Shown: piece by piece, positions 33,707 to 41,828 of the stretch | How positions within the stretch are numbered: the stretch's first letter is position 1 | How the letters are laid out: every line of letters begins with the position of its first letter | Assembly: GCA_045106985.1 (NCBI GenBank) | Contig: JBGCFQ010000052.1 | Location: 30,646 to 94,645, forward strand | Reading direction: 5' to 3' | Source of the DNA: JAUIET01 sp045106985 | Lineage (GTDB): Bacteria; Pseudomonadota; Gammaproteobacteria; Pseudomonadales; JAUIET01 | Length of the DNA: 64,000 bases | Position numbers and translations under genes: made by a program | Notes under the pieces: generated by a model | The model's database searches: none | What the model was told of the DNA's origin: nothing | The model's input: only the letters and a program-made list of their open reading frames with translations

Positions 33707-34234
33707 ATGGCCGCAAAGAAAACCGCAAAGAAGGTAAGCAAGGCAAAAGCCAAGCCAGCCGCTAAGAAGAAAGCAGCTCCTAAAAAGGCAGCTCCTAAGA
33801 AGGCAGTAGCTAAAAAAGCAGCTCCTAAGAAGGCAGCCGCTAAGAAAGCAGCTCCTAAGAAGGCAGCAGCTAAGAAAGCGGCACCTAAGGCAGCCGCTAA
33901 GAAGGTAAACACTTCTGCGATTACTACTCGATACAGCAAAACTCAGATTCTTGCTGACATTGCGGAGTCAACTGAATTGTCCAAAGCACAGGTTAGCGCT
34001 GTAATGGACGAGCTAGGCAACATCATCGAGCGTCACGTTAAGAAGCGCGGTGTTGGTGAATTCGCTCTTCCTGGCTTGCTGAAAATCAAGACTGTGAAGA
34101 AGCCAGCTCGCAAAGCGCGTAAAAACGTTCCAAACCCGTTCCGCCCAGGCGAAACTATGGACGTTGCGGCGAAGCCAGCCAGCACTAATGTAAAAGTAGT
34201 TGCTCTGAAGAAGCTGAAGGAAATGGTCAAGTAG
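33707..34234 (+). CDS. HU-family DNA-binding protein with N-terminal histone-H1-like tail
   Basis: 175 residues. Residues 1-66 form a Lys/Ala/Pro-rich tail built of repeated AAPKKAAAKK, resembling the C-terminal tail of histone H1. Residues ~70-175 form an HU/IHF fold (TKTQ-like start YSKTQILADIAEST, ELGNIIERHVKKRGVGEFAL, KKPARKARKNVPNPFRPGE). It probably binds DNA non-specifically and compacts the nucleoid. The ATG follows AAGGA closely. A hairpin terminator lies 12 bp after the stop. The tail sits at the N-terminus, unlike the C-terminal tails of mycobacterial HU and AlgP. Confidence 0.92.
   Translation: MAAKKTAKKVSKAKAKPAAKKKAAPKKAAPKKAVAKKAAPKKAAAKKAAPKKAAAKKAAPKAAAKKVNTSAITTRYSKTQILADIAESTELSKAQVSAVMDELGNIIERHVKKRGVGEFALPGLLKIKTVKKPARKARKNVPNPFRPGETMDVAAKPASTNVKVVALKKLKEMVK
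33769..33900 (+). repeat. 30-bp repeats encoding the Lys/Ala/Pro tail
   Basis: Near-identical 30-bp units of the type GCAGCTCCTAAGAAGGCAGC plus CGCTAAGAAA are repeated about four times in tandem, encoding AAPKKAAAKK. In-frame copy-number change would lengthen or shorten the DNA-binding tail without a frameshift. Confidence 0.8.
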
Positions 34235-34245
34235 GACCAATGGCA

Positions 34246-34275
34246 AGCGCGGTCAAACTCTGATTTGACCGCGCT
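34246..34275 (+). terminator. Hairpin terminator after the HU-like gene
   Basis: Perfect 12-bp stem AGCGCGGTCAAA/TTTGACCGCGCT with a 6-nt loop, followed by GCTTTACTT. The stem is strong but the T run is weak. Confidence 0.65.
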
Positions 34276-34387
34276 GCTTTACTTCCTACCGATTGGGTCG
34301 CTTTATGCGGCCCTTTCTGTTTCTGAAGCACGGCTTCCGCTATCATACTAATTCTGTTTCACAAGCTACCCCCCTGCAAGAGAACTC

Positions 34388-36106
34388 ATGCGCGCTAGCC
34401 AATACCTGATAAGCACCCACAAAGAAGATCCCGCTGATGCCGAAGTGGTAAGCCATAAACTGTTGCTGCGAGCGGGATTGATTCGCAAGTTAGCCAGTGG
34501 CTTATACAGTTGGATGCCGATGGGCTTGAGGGTGTTCCGTAAAGTAGAGCGGATAGTACGTGAAGAAATGGACCGTAGTGGTGCCCTTGAAGTGAGCATG
34601 CCCGTCGTACAACCTGGTGAACTTTGGCAGGAAAGCGGGCGCTGGGTGCAGTATGGGCGCGAATTACTGCGTATTAAAGACCGGCATGACCGCGAATTTT
34701 GCCTGGGCCCAACCCATGAAGAAGTAATCACTGACATCGCTCGCAATGAAATTCATAGCTATAAACAGTTGCCGGTGAATTTCTATCAAATCCAAACCAA
34801 GTTTCGTGACGAAATAAGACCCCGATTCGGGCTTATGCGCACTCGCGAATTTTGCATGAAAGACGCTTATTCATTTCATGCAAACCAAGCGTCACTGCAA
34901 GAAACTTACGACCTTATGTACACCACTTACAGTCGTATCTTTGACCGTTTACAGCTCAAGTACCGTGCTGTGCAGGCCGACAATGGCAGTATTGGTGGTG
35001 AAGGTTCGCATGAATTTCACGTACTGGCAGAGTCTGGTGAAGACACCATCGCTTTCAGTGATACCGGTGATTACGCGGCGAACCTGGAAAAAGCCCAGCC
35101 TCTGCCGCTAGAGGCAGAGCAGGGTATAGAACTGGCAGAAATGAGGGCAGTGGATACTGGCGATAACAAAACCATCGCCACCGTGTCACAATTTTTGCAG
35201 TTGCCCGAGCAGCAAACTGTTAAAACCATGATTGTGCACGCGGCTGAGGAAGGTCTGGTTGCACTCATCATTCGCGGTGACCACCAGCTTAATGAGATTA
35301 AGGCAGCCAACCTTGCAGCTGTTGCACAACCTTTGCAGATGGCCAGTGAAGAAGAAATTCTAGCCGCGACAGGCTGCACGATAGGTACACTTGGGCCGGT
35401 TGAACTCAGCATTCCTATTATTGTTGACCAAGCCGCGTCAGTGCTGCAAAACTTTTGCTGTGGCGCCAACAAAGCGAAAACTCACTATGTTAACTGTAAC
35501 TGGGGTCGTGACGTAGAGCTAGGCCCAGTGGCCGATGTGCGCAATGTGGTGGAAGGCGATTTCGCCCCCGACGGCAGCGGTGCATTGTTATTGAAACGCG
35601 GCATTGAAGTAGGACATATATTTCAGCTTGGCACCAAATACAGCGATGCAATGAACGCTCATGTGCTTAACGAAAACGGTAAGAAACAAGCGATGACCAT
35701 GGGCTGCTATGGCATTGGCGTTTCACGAATTGTTGCTGCTGCGATCGAGCAAAATCATGATGAACAAGGTATTGTCTGGCCTATGGCCCTAACACCATTC
35801 AGTGTCGTGATTGTGCCATTGAATATGCATAAGTCGGAAAAGGTCCAGCAGGCTGCGGAAGAACTCTACTCGAAACTTCAAGCGCTAAACGTTGAAGTGC
35901 TGCTCGATGATCGAAAGGAGCGTCCAGGCGTAAAGTTCGCTGAGCTTGAACTCATTGGCATTCCACATCGCATTGTGATCGGCGACAGAAGCTTGGAAAT
36001 TGGAGAAATTGAGTACAAAGCCAGGCAAGGCGAAAGCAACGAGCAATGGCCGATTGAGGGCGCGGTAGACGCTATCATGAATCGTCTCAACCAGACAGAC
36101 GGCTAG
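34388..36106 (+). CDS. proS: Prolyl-tRNA synthetase (bacterial type)
   Basis: 572 residues, the normal bacterial length. Class II features include RKLASGLYSWMPMGLRVFRK, a motif 2 region with TKFRDEIRPRFGLMRTREF, and motif 3 in MTMGCYGIGVSRIVAAAIEQ. The insert at about residues 230-380 is the Ala-tRNA-Pro editing (YbaK-like) domain. The C-terminal anticodon-binding part contains LDDRKERPGVKFAELELIGI. It charges tRNA-Pro. Start ATG 34388 follows AAGAGA. The lytic transglycosylase gene begins about 20 bp downstream. Confidence 0.97.
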   Translation: MRASQYLISTHKEDPADAEVVSHKLLLRAGLIRKLASGLYSWMPMGLRVFRKVERIVREEMDRSGALEVSMPVVQPGELWQESGRWVQYGRELLRIKDRHDREFCLGPTHEEVITDIARNEIHSYKQLPVNFYQIQTKFRDEIRPRFGLMRTREFCMKDAYSFHANQASLQETYDLMYTTYSRIFDRLQLKYRAVQADNGSIGGEGSHEFHVLAESGEDTIAFSDTGDYAANLEKAQPLPLEAEQGIELAEMRAVDTGDNKTIATVSQFLQLPEQQTVKTMIVHAAEEGLVALIIRGDHQLNEIKAANLAAVAQPLQMASEEEILAATGCTIGTLGPVELSIPIIVDQAASVLQNFCCGANKAKTHYVNCNWGRDVELGPVADVRNVVEGDFAPDGSGALLLKRGIEVGHIFQLGTKYSDAMNAHVLNENGKKQAMTMGCYGIGVSRIVAAAIEQNHDEQGIVWPMALTPFSVVIVPLNMHKSEKVQQAAEELYSKLQALNVEVLLDDRKERPGVKFAELELIGIPHRIVIGDRSLEIGEIEYKARQGESNEQWPIEGAVDAIMNRLNQTDG

Positions 36107-36126
36107 CAACGGTCTACACTTTGGCA

Positions 36127-36732
36127 ATGACCTTGCTCTCTAATTCTCGACACCCGGTACTGCGCGCGGCTTTAGGCTGCCTATTATGGCTGTATGCCAG
36201 CTTTGGAGTTGCCGAAAGAGCGACCAGTGCTGATCCCGAATTAAGGGCATACCTGAAAACGACCATTTCTCAATCGAGCAGCTTCAAGGATCGGTTCGAT
36301 GCGGAGGTTTGGCTGGTGTCAGCGACCGAACCAATGAAACGGTATGTCAAAGACCCTGAGGAACGCTTGAGCTTATTGCGCGCCATTCATGCCGCCGCGA
36401 CAACTGCCGAATTGCAGCCAGATTTGGTGCTAGCTCTCATAGAAGTTGAAAGTGCTTTTGATCGATATGCTGTATCACGTGTTGGCGCTCAGGGACTGAT
36501 GCAGGTAATGCCTTTCTGGAAAAAAGAAATTGGCCGACCTGATGACAATCTTACGGACCTGGAAACTAACCTGCGCTACGGCTGCTACATTCTGAAATTC
36601 TACTTAAACAAAGAACGCGGCAACCTTTCACGCGCACTTGCACGTTACAACGGTAGCTTAGGCAAAACCTGGTATCCGGAGAGAGTAATGGTTAAGTGGG
36701 AGCGTCACTGGAGTGTGGCTGCTCTTAATTGA
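36127..36732 (+). CDS. Small periplasmic lytic transglycosylase (SLT fold)
   Basis: 201 residues from ATG 36127. A short hydrophobic signal (LRAALGCLLWLYASFGVAE) precedes a C-terminal SLT domain: LALIEVESAFDRYAVSRVGA with the catalytic Glu in IEVESAF, then GLMQVMPFW and LARYNGSLGKTWYP. It would cleave the MurNAc-GlcNAc bond in peptidoglycan to form 1,6-anhydro products. It starts 20 bp after proS, so it may be co-transcribed. The gene is followed by copy 2 of the composite repeat. Confidence 0.88.
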   Translation: MTLLSNSRHPVLRAALGCLLWLYASFGVAERATSADPELRAYLKTTISQSSSFKDRFDAEVWLVSATEPMKRYVKDPEERLSLLRAIHAAATTAELQPDLVLALIEVESAFDRYAVSRVGAQGLMQVMPFWKKEIGRPDDNLTDLETNLRYGCYILKFYLNKERGNLSRALARYNGSLGKTWYPERVMVKWERHWSVAALN

Positions 36733-36749
36733 ACTAAATAAGTGCCTGT

Positions 36750-37130
36750 GTAGCTTATTGGCACGCTGCGGCACCGAGTACTGCTTTTGTTGCGAGACTT
36801 GCCCCTTCCAGGGTTCCCTCTTTCGCAGAAAAGCCTTCGCTGCGCTTGTCTTTTCTACTCATTCGGCCTACGTCTTTTACCTCCACAAAAGCAGTACTCA
36901 ATGCCGTAGCTCGGTATGCAGCGCGTTCTAGTTCTTGTCTTCTCATTCCAGCGTTTTCTGTGTTGACACGGAGCGAGCCGCAAGATCGCCAGGGGTGTTT
37001 GCGTAGGTAAAAAGACCCAACCGATGGAACTAAAAAGACGAGCATAGCGAAGGCTTTTTAGCGATGGAGGGCACCCGGGACGGGTTGGGTCTCGAAGCAA
37101 AGACGGCTGGTGTTCTTGGGGCGGACCTTG
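36750..37130. repeat. Composite interspersed repeat, copy 2 (inverted relative to copy 1)
   Basis: About 380 bp matching the inverse complement of 28705-29095. The left half (about 36776-36899) is bounded by a perfect 15-bp inverted repeat, GAGTACTGCTTTTGT and ACAAAAGCAGTACTC. The right half (about 36985-37125, minus strand) carries GAACACCAGCCGTCTTTGC and CGCAAACACCCCTGGCG, shared with copy 1. Both halves hold the AAAAGCCT core. Short open frames (36713-36931, 36755-37175) are products of the repeat and not genes. Confidence 0.8.
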
Positions 37131-37182
37131 TTGCATTAATCGGTAGGCAGCTGGCAAAGAGTCTCCCTGAAGCACTGAACTT

Positions 37183-37836
37183 TTAGGTCTCGCCGGTGGC
37201 GCCTAAGACTGAGCCGAATTCAATTCCCAAAGCATTCCATTCTAATAACATGTGAGTCAAGGCTACGGCTTGCCGATGCAGCTCACCCAGCTCTAAATCA
37301 TCGTCATTCGCCGATACTTCAGGGAGTTTGGTCATTCGCTCGAAGAAATTATGATGAGGATATTGAATACGATTTTTTTCCAAACGCCAGCGCGCGCGTT
37401 GTATGTGCAAACGATAAAACAACAGCTTGGTAGCCAGCGATACAACTCTGAAATCATTTAGCTCACCAAACAGTGAGACGTCTAATGCGAGCAGCAAGGT
37501 GGCCGCCGAATTTTCTTCGGCCGCGGTTATGCTTGCGTTGCGCCGCGAATCGACAAACATTGTCATGTCGCCAAATGTTTCGCCCGCAGGCAAGGTGCCC
37601 AGATATTGCCCATTCGCCGTGACATCAACGCTGCCCGCAACAATAAAAAACAGCTGTGCGGCAATGTCTCCCTGACAAATGACAGCCTGTCCTGCATTGA
37701 CCGCGTAGGCCTGGCAGTGGTCAAGGAAAAGCGCATATTGCTCCCTATCAGCGGCATGCAAAGCGCTGAAAAAAGCCACCCGGCGCGCCGCTGCGTCAAG
37801 ATCATCGAAGCCACTTATCAAAATACTACTGCTCAA
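37183..37836 (-). CDS. Cyclic-nucleotide-binding domain protein without DNA-binding domain
   Basis: 217 residues from a TTG at 37836, preceded by GGAAG; no suitable ATG precedes the domain. Residues ~15-125 form a cNMP-binding beta roll (FFSALHAADREQYALFLDHC, QGDIAAQLFFIVAGSVDVTA, GETFGDMTMFVDSRRNASIT). The phosphate-binding cassette has the Glu and Arg, but its GDM replaces the usual G-x-hydrophobic pattern, so ligand binding is uncertain. The C-terminal ~90 residues are helical and lack an HTH, so it is not a standard Crp/Fnr regulator. Function unknown. Confidence 0.75.
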   Translation of the reverse strand: MSSSILISGFDDLDAAARRVAFFSALHAADREQYALFLDHCQAYAVNAGQAVICQGDIAAQLFFIVAGSVDVTANGQYLGTLPAGETFGDMTMFVDSRRNASITAAEENSAATLLLALDVSLFGELNDFRVVSLATKLLFYRLHIQRARWRLEKNRIQYPHHNFFERMTKLPEVSANDDDLELGELHRQAVALTHMLLEWNALGIEFGSVLGATGET

Positions 37837-38063
37837 AATTTTCTTCCACCGAACAACTTATAATTAGTATGGGTGCTTTTTAAACAATACGGCCGGTATT
37901 TGATCACAGTTTTGCATAATGCCGCCCAGACATAACAAACACCAAGAGATTGTGTGAAGACAACTACGAAACCTACTCTTTCACACTGTAATTGGGTGAG
38001 CCGAATGAACTATACTTAGAGACATAATATAAACCGTACCGCGAGCTGGACAGGCTGCAATCG

Positions 38064-39257
38064 TTGAAGAAGATTTCGTTCACACAGCAAGCAAAAAATC
38101 GGCGTGGACTTTGGGTAGCCACTCTCATTTGTAGTGTGATGCTGTTCACATTACCTGTAGCAACAATCAGCGCACAAGAACTGCAGCTCAACGGAATGGC
38201 TATTCATTCTGAATTGCGGCGCGACTACTATATTGGCGCTCTCTTTGTTGCCGTACCAAACTCTTCCAGTGAAGACTTGCTCAGCTCCGAACAAGACAAA
38301 CAAATGGTCCTGCGCGTTCTTGCAGCCAGATGGTCCGCGCGCAGTTTTGAGCAGCATTGGACTCAATCTATCCTTATTAACAATGACGAAGAAGACTTGG
38401 CAAATTTTGCAGAGTCAGTATTGAGGTTCACGGGATCTGTTGGTGGCAAACTGGTGAATGGTGATGAAGTGATCATCTCCAGCAAGCTTGGTGGCGCCTT
38501 AACGATGAGCGTCAATGGCGTGAACGTTTTTTCTCTTGAAAGTGGCGGCAACGAATTCTTTTCACTGTTACTCAATGCCTGGATTGGTGCGAGACCACCC
38601 TCTTCCCAATTTAAGGGCGACATATTAACAGCTCCGGGCGACGTCACTAATTTACGCACTATCTTCGACAATTTAACCTACACCGATGAGCGTGTCGAAG
38701 AAGTGAGAGCATGGAATGAAAGTGGTGATCAGCTAGACAATATCGCAACTGAGAGCACACCGACCACGGAGACCAATCCCCCTCCTGCACCAACTAAACC
38801 TTCCGCCGCAGAAATTGCTAAGCGTGCGGCCGCACGAGCGGCCGCAGCAGCGGCAGCCGCCAAAGCTCAAGCCGAAGCCGAGGCTGAAGCCGCGGCCAAA
38901 CTTGAGGCAGAGAAAAAAGCTGAAGAAGAACGCTTAGCCAAAGAAGTAGAACAGAAGAACGCCGGACTGCGCTTGCTGTACCGCTCCAATGTGATGAAAA
39001 TGATATATGGACGCGTTGTCTACCCCTCACGCTCTATTGATCGTGACCAGGAAGGCGAAGTGGTACTGAAAGTTATCCTTAGAAGAAACGGTGAGCTCGT
39101 TGACGCAAGTGTCGACAAAGAGTCGGAGCACAACTTGCTCAACAAGGCCGCGCTTCGGGCCGTAGAACTTGCGTCGCCTTTCCCGAATGCTCCCGAAAAG
39201 CTGACGGATAAGCAAATTGAACTTCTGATCCCCATAAGGTTCCAAATACCACGCTAG
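38064..39257 (+). CDS. Chalcone-isomerase-like domain fused to a TonB C-terminal domain
   Basis: 397 residues from a TTG at 38064, which gives a full signal/anchor (LWVATLICSVMLFTLPVATI). Residues ~40-205 resemble the bacterial chalcone-isomerase-like family: LNGMAIHSELRRDYYIGALF, MVLRVLAARWSARSFEQHW, GDEVIISSKLGGALTMSVNG and FFSLLLNAWIGARPPSSQFK. Residues ~240-310 are Pro- then Ala/Glu-rich, predicted helical. Residues ~318-397 form a TonB-type C-terminal domain (YGRVVYPSRSIDRDQEGEVV, LNKAALRAVELASPFPNAP). It may bind a hydrophobic ligand in the periplasm and contact an outer-membrane partner. The fusion is unusual. TRAP transporter genes follow downstream. Confidence 0.75.
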   Translation: MKKISFTQQAKNRRGLWVATLICSVMLFTLPVATISAQELQLNGMAIHSELRRDYYIGALFVAVPNSSSEDLLSSEQDKQMVLRVLAARWSARSFEQHWTQSILINNDEEDLANFAESVLRFTGSVGGKLVNGDEVIISSKLGGALTMSVNGVNVFSLESGGNEFFSLLLNAWIGARPPSSQFKGDILTAPGDVTNLRTIFDNLTYTDERVEEVRAWNESGDQLDNIATESTPTTETNPPPAPTKPSAAEIAKRAAARAAAAAAAAKAQAEAEAEAAAKLEAEKKAEEERLAKEVEQKNAGLRLLYRSNVMKMIYGRVVYPSRSIDRDQEGEVVLKVILRRNGELVDASVDKESEHNLLNKAALRAVELASPFPNAPEKLTDKQIELLIPIRFQIPR

Positions 39258-39429
39258 AGCTATGGATTTTAGGAGCGCTCGCACCCATAGGGTACAATAG
39301 TGCTTTAAATTAGCGAGAGTCCTGTAAAGTATCGTGTATCCAATAAAGTGCCTTGTGTCCTATAAAACGCTGAGCGCCCTGTTGAGCGCTGCGGGCTCGA
39401 GACAGACTGACTTCTAGTGTGACCCATTC

Positions 39430-40278
39430 ATGACCCTGATTCGATTAGCAACCCTTGTATGTCTCACGCTGGGAATATCCAGCTGTGGGGCTCTGATAGC
39501 CTCGCAAACAGGCAAACTTACTGATGGCCTAGCATCTGCAGTTTTGGATAGTGAAGACCTAATTACGGTAGAGCAAGGCGCACCGGCATACCTACTATTA
39601 ATAGACGGCTTGATTGAGAGCTCGCCAAACAATGCCGATATGTTAATGACCGGCGCGCAACTGAATGGTGCCTATTCGGCGGCATTTGTAGTGGACGAGA
39701 GTCGCAACAAACTAATGACAAGCAAGGCCTTAAACTACGCACTTAGCGCGTCCTGCGTTCACAACAAGTCTCTGTGCGGCGCACAAACCATGGAGTTTGC
39801 ATCGCTTGAGCAAGCCATCAACACCGAGCAGGACATAGCTACAGTTTACCAACTTGGCGTCGCCTGGATTGGCTGGCTTACTGCGCACACAGATGATTGG
39901 AATGCGCTGGCTCAGCTGCCTAGAGCTAAAGCGTGCCTGGATAGGGCTCTGGCGCTCGATGAAGAGTATGAGCTTGGCAATGTTCACTTATATCTGGGTG
40001 GGCTGGCCACGCTGCTTCCGCCCGCTATGGGCGGCCAACCTGAAACCGGGCGCGAGCATTTCGAAGCAGCGATTCGCATTTCAGAAGGTAAGAACTTGCT
40101 CGCCAAAGTAATTTTTGCCCAGCAGTACGCGCGCCTGGTGTTTGACCAGGAGTTACATGACCGCTTACTGAGCGAAGCAATAAATTCTGACCCCCGAGTA
40201 AAGGGCTTGACCCTTAGTAACTTGGTAGCACAAAGAGAAGCCCGTAAATTGCTGGCAGAGTCAGCGGAGTATTTTTAG
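39430..40278 (+). CDS. TatT-type TRAP transporter T component (TPR lipoprotein)
   Basis: 282 residues. Lipobox ISSC gives lipidation at Cys19. The mature protein is all-helical with TPR-like repeats (LARACLDRALALDEEYELGN-like stretch KACLDRALALDEEYELGNVH, GREHFEAAIRISEGKNLLAK), matching the TatT family known from Treponema pallidum. TatT trimers bind the TRAP solute receptor and have been proposed to deliver hydrophobic ligands. The stop codon directly abuts the ATG of the DctP-type gene. It heads the tat/dct operon. Confidence 0.88.
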   Translation: MTLIRLATLVCLTLGISSCGALIASQTGKLTDGLASAVLDSEDLITVEQGAPAYLLLIDGLIESSPNNADMLMTGAQLNGAYSAAFVVDESRNKLMTSKALNYALSASCVHNKSLCGAQTMEFASLEQAINTEQDIATVYQLGVAWIGWLTAHTDDWNALAQLPRAKACLDRALALDEEYELGNVHLYLGGLATLLPPAMGGQPETGREHFEAAIRISEGKNLLAKVIFAQQYARLVFDQELHDRLLSEAINSDPRVKGLTLSNLVAQREARKLLAESAEYF

Positions 40279-41295
40279 ATGAAAAATCGTTTCAAGACGG
40301 CCATTGTATGCCTGTTCTGTTTGTTACTTGGTAGCTTCGCCATTGGCGCAGACGCCAAAATATTTAAGATTGCGTCAATTTCGCCCGATGGTTCCGCATG
40401 GATGAAAACCATGCGCAAAGCGGGGAAGTTGATTGAGAAGGAAACAGAAGGCCGGGTAAAAATGAAGTTTTACCCGGGCGGCGTTATGGGCAGCGACCAA
40501 GCAGTGCTACGTAAAATGCGCATCAAGCAACTGCACGGTGCAGCACTAACCGGCGGCAGTTTGAGAAAGTTCTACCCCGACGTTGAAGCCTATAGCCTTC
40601 CTTTAATATTTAGGAGCTTCGCAGAAGTTGATTATGTCCGTCAACGCATGGATCAGAAAATAATTTCTGGTATTGAAGCAAAAGGGATGGTCAGCTTTGG
40701 TATTGCCGAGGGTGGCCTTGCCTACGCGATGAGTGATTCAGCTGTGAGTCGCGTGGAAGACCTGCGCGCAAAAAAAGTATGGGTACCTGCCAATGATCGC
40801 GCAGCCCTTCAAGCAGTAAAGGCCTTTGACATAAGCCCTTTCCCGCTTGAGTTGTCGAATGTACTACTAAGCTTGCAAACTGACCAGATAAATTCTGTGG
40901 CCACGTCACCCATTGCCGCCATTGCCTTGCAATGGCATACCCAAGTTAACTATATAAGCGATCTGCCGCTGATGTACTTTTTTGCATCGATGGTTATGGA
41001 TAAGAAAGCTTTTAGTTCCATCAGTGAAGCCGATCAAGCCATTGTTAAAAAACACTTCAATGCCAGCTTTGCTGATATAGACAAGGTGAATCGCAAAGAT
41101 AATGAAAACGCCTTCATAGCACTTCAACAGCAGGGGCTAAAGCTAGTAAGAATATCTGAAGAGGATCAAAAGCAATGGTATGAGCGCGCAGCTATTGCGA
41201 CGGAAAAAATAATTGAATCAGGGATTGTTAGCCAAGAGTTTTATCAAGAGATGGCCGGATATTTAGAAGAATATCGAGCTGCTGAAGCTCAATAG
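40279..41295 (+). CDS. TRAP transporter solute-binding protein (DctP/TatP type)
   Basis: 338 residues with a signal peptide (FKTAIVCLFCLLLGSFAIGA). The DctP fold is shown by FKIASISPDGSAWMKTMRKA, EGRVKMKFYPGGVMGSDQAV and LELSNVLLSLQTDQINSVAT. At the position of the conserved Arg that salt-bridges carboxylate ligands (the 'K-x-R-V-P' segment), this protein reads KKVWVPAND with Trp168. It is therefore unlikely to bind a simple carboxylate in the canonical way. It partners TatT and the two permeases downstream. Confidence 0.92.
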   Translation: MKNRFKTAIVCLFCLLLGSFAIGADAKIFKIASISPDGSAWMKTMRKAGKLIEKETEGRVKMKFYPGGVMGSDQAVLRKMRIKQLHGAALTGGSLRKFYPDVEAYSLPLIFRSFAEVDYVRQRMDQKIISGIEAKGMVSFGIAEGGLAYAMSDSAVSRVEDLRAKKVWVPANDRAALQAVKAFDISPFPLELSNVLLSLQTDQINSVATSPIAAIALQWHTQVNYISDLPLMYFFASMVMDKKAFSSISEADQAIVKKHFNASFADIDKVNRKDNENAFIALQQQGLKLVRISEEDQKQWYERAAIATEKIIESGIVSQEFYQEMAGYLEEYRAAEAQ

Positions 41296-41309
41296 TTGGT
41301 GCATTTCTT

Positions 41310-41828
41310 TTGAACGAAAAGCTAAGCCGATCAATTCTCCGCCGAACCCTGACCGTGTTACACGGTTTGGAAGACCTTTTTCTACTGGGGTTGATTCTGC
41401 TGGCTGTTTGTCTTGCTATTACACAAATAGTGTTACGAAATAGCGGAGCAGATGCTCTGCTGTGGGCTGATCAGGCGCTGAACATTTTCGTTCTGTGGAT
41501 CGCAATGGCCGGCGCACTTGTTGCCACCCGAGAGCGAAATCATATTGCAATTGATTTGCTCAGTCATTACCTGACCGGGCTATCGCGACGCATTATTGAG
41601 GCTGCCACCTATCTTGCCACAACATTGGTTTGCGCTGTAACAGCCTGGTATGGCGCAGGCTTTGTGCTTGAAGAACGGGAGTACGGCGATATTGTTTTTT
41701 TGAACGTTCCACTTTGGGTTTGCGAAGCAATAATTCCGTTAGTACTTGCATTAATAGCCCTACGCTACGCCCTTTATACGGTACAAATATTAATGCAAGA
41801 CGACACTACAGGTCTTGAAGCAAGATGA
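41310..41828 (+). CDS. TRAP transporter small permease (DctQ)
   Basis: 172 residues with four membrane segments, including LFLLGLILLAVCLAITQIVL and ALNIFVLWIAMAGALVATRE. The RERNHIAIDLLSHYL segment is a DctQ hallmark. Start is probably TTG at 41310, as no ATG precedes the first helix and no strong ribosome-binding site is visible. It overlaps the large permease by 4 bp (ATGA). It supports the sodium-coupled transport by DctM. Confidence 0.9.
   Translation: MNEKLSRSILRRTLTVLHGLEDLFLLGLILLAVCLAITQIVLRNSGADALLWADQALNIFVLWIAMAGALVATRERNHIAIDLLSHYLTGLSRRIIEAATYLATTLVCAVTAWYGAGFVLEEREYGDIVFLNVPLWVCEAIIPLVLALIALRYALYTVQILMQDDTTGLEAR

Noticed and set aside
33691..33939. Ala-rich 82-residue open frame on the minus strand
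   Set aside because: It is the antisense of the AAPKK repeat of the HU tail and has no independent support.
36713..37175. Small open reading frames after the lytic transglycosylase
   Set aside because: They fall within repeat copy 2 and mirror the copy-1 frames; conservation is at DNA level and in several frames, not protein-like.
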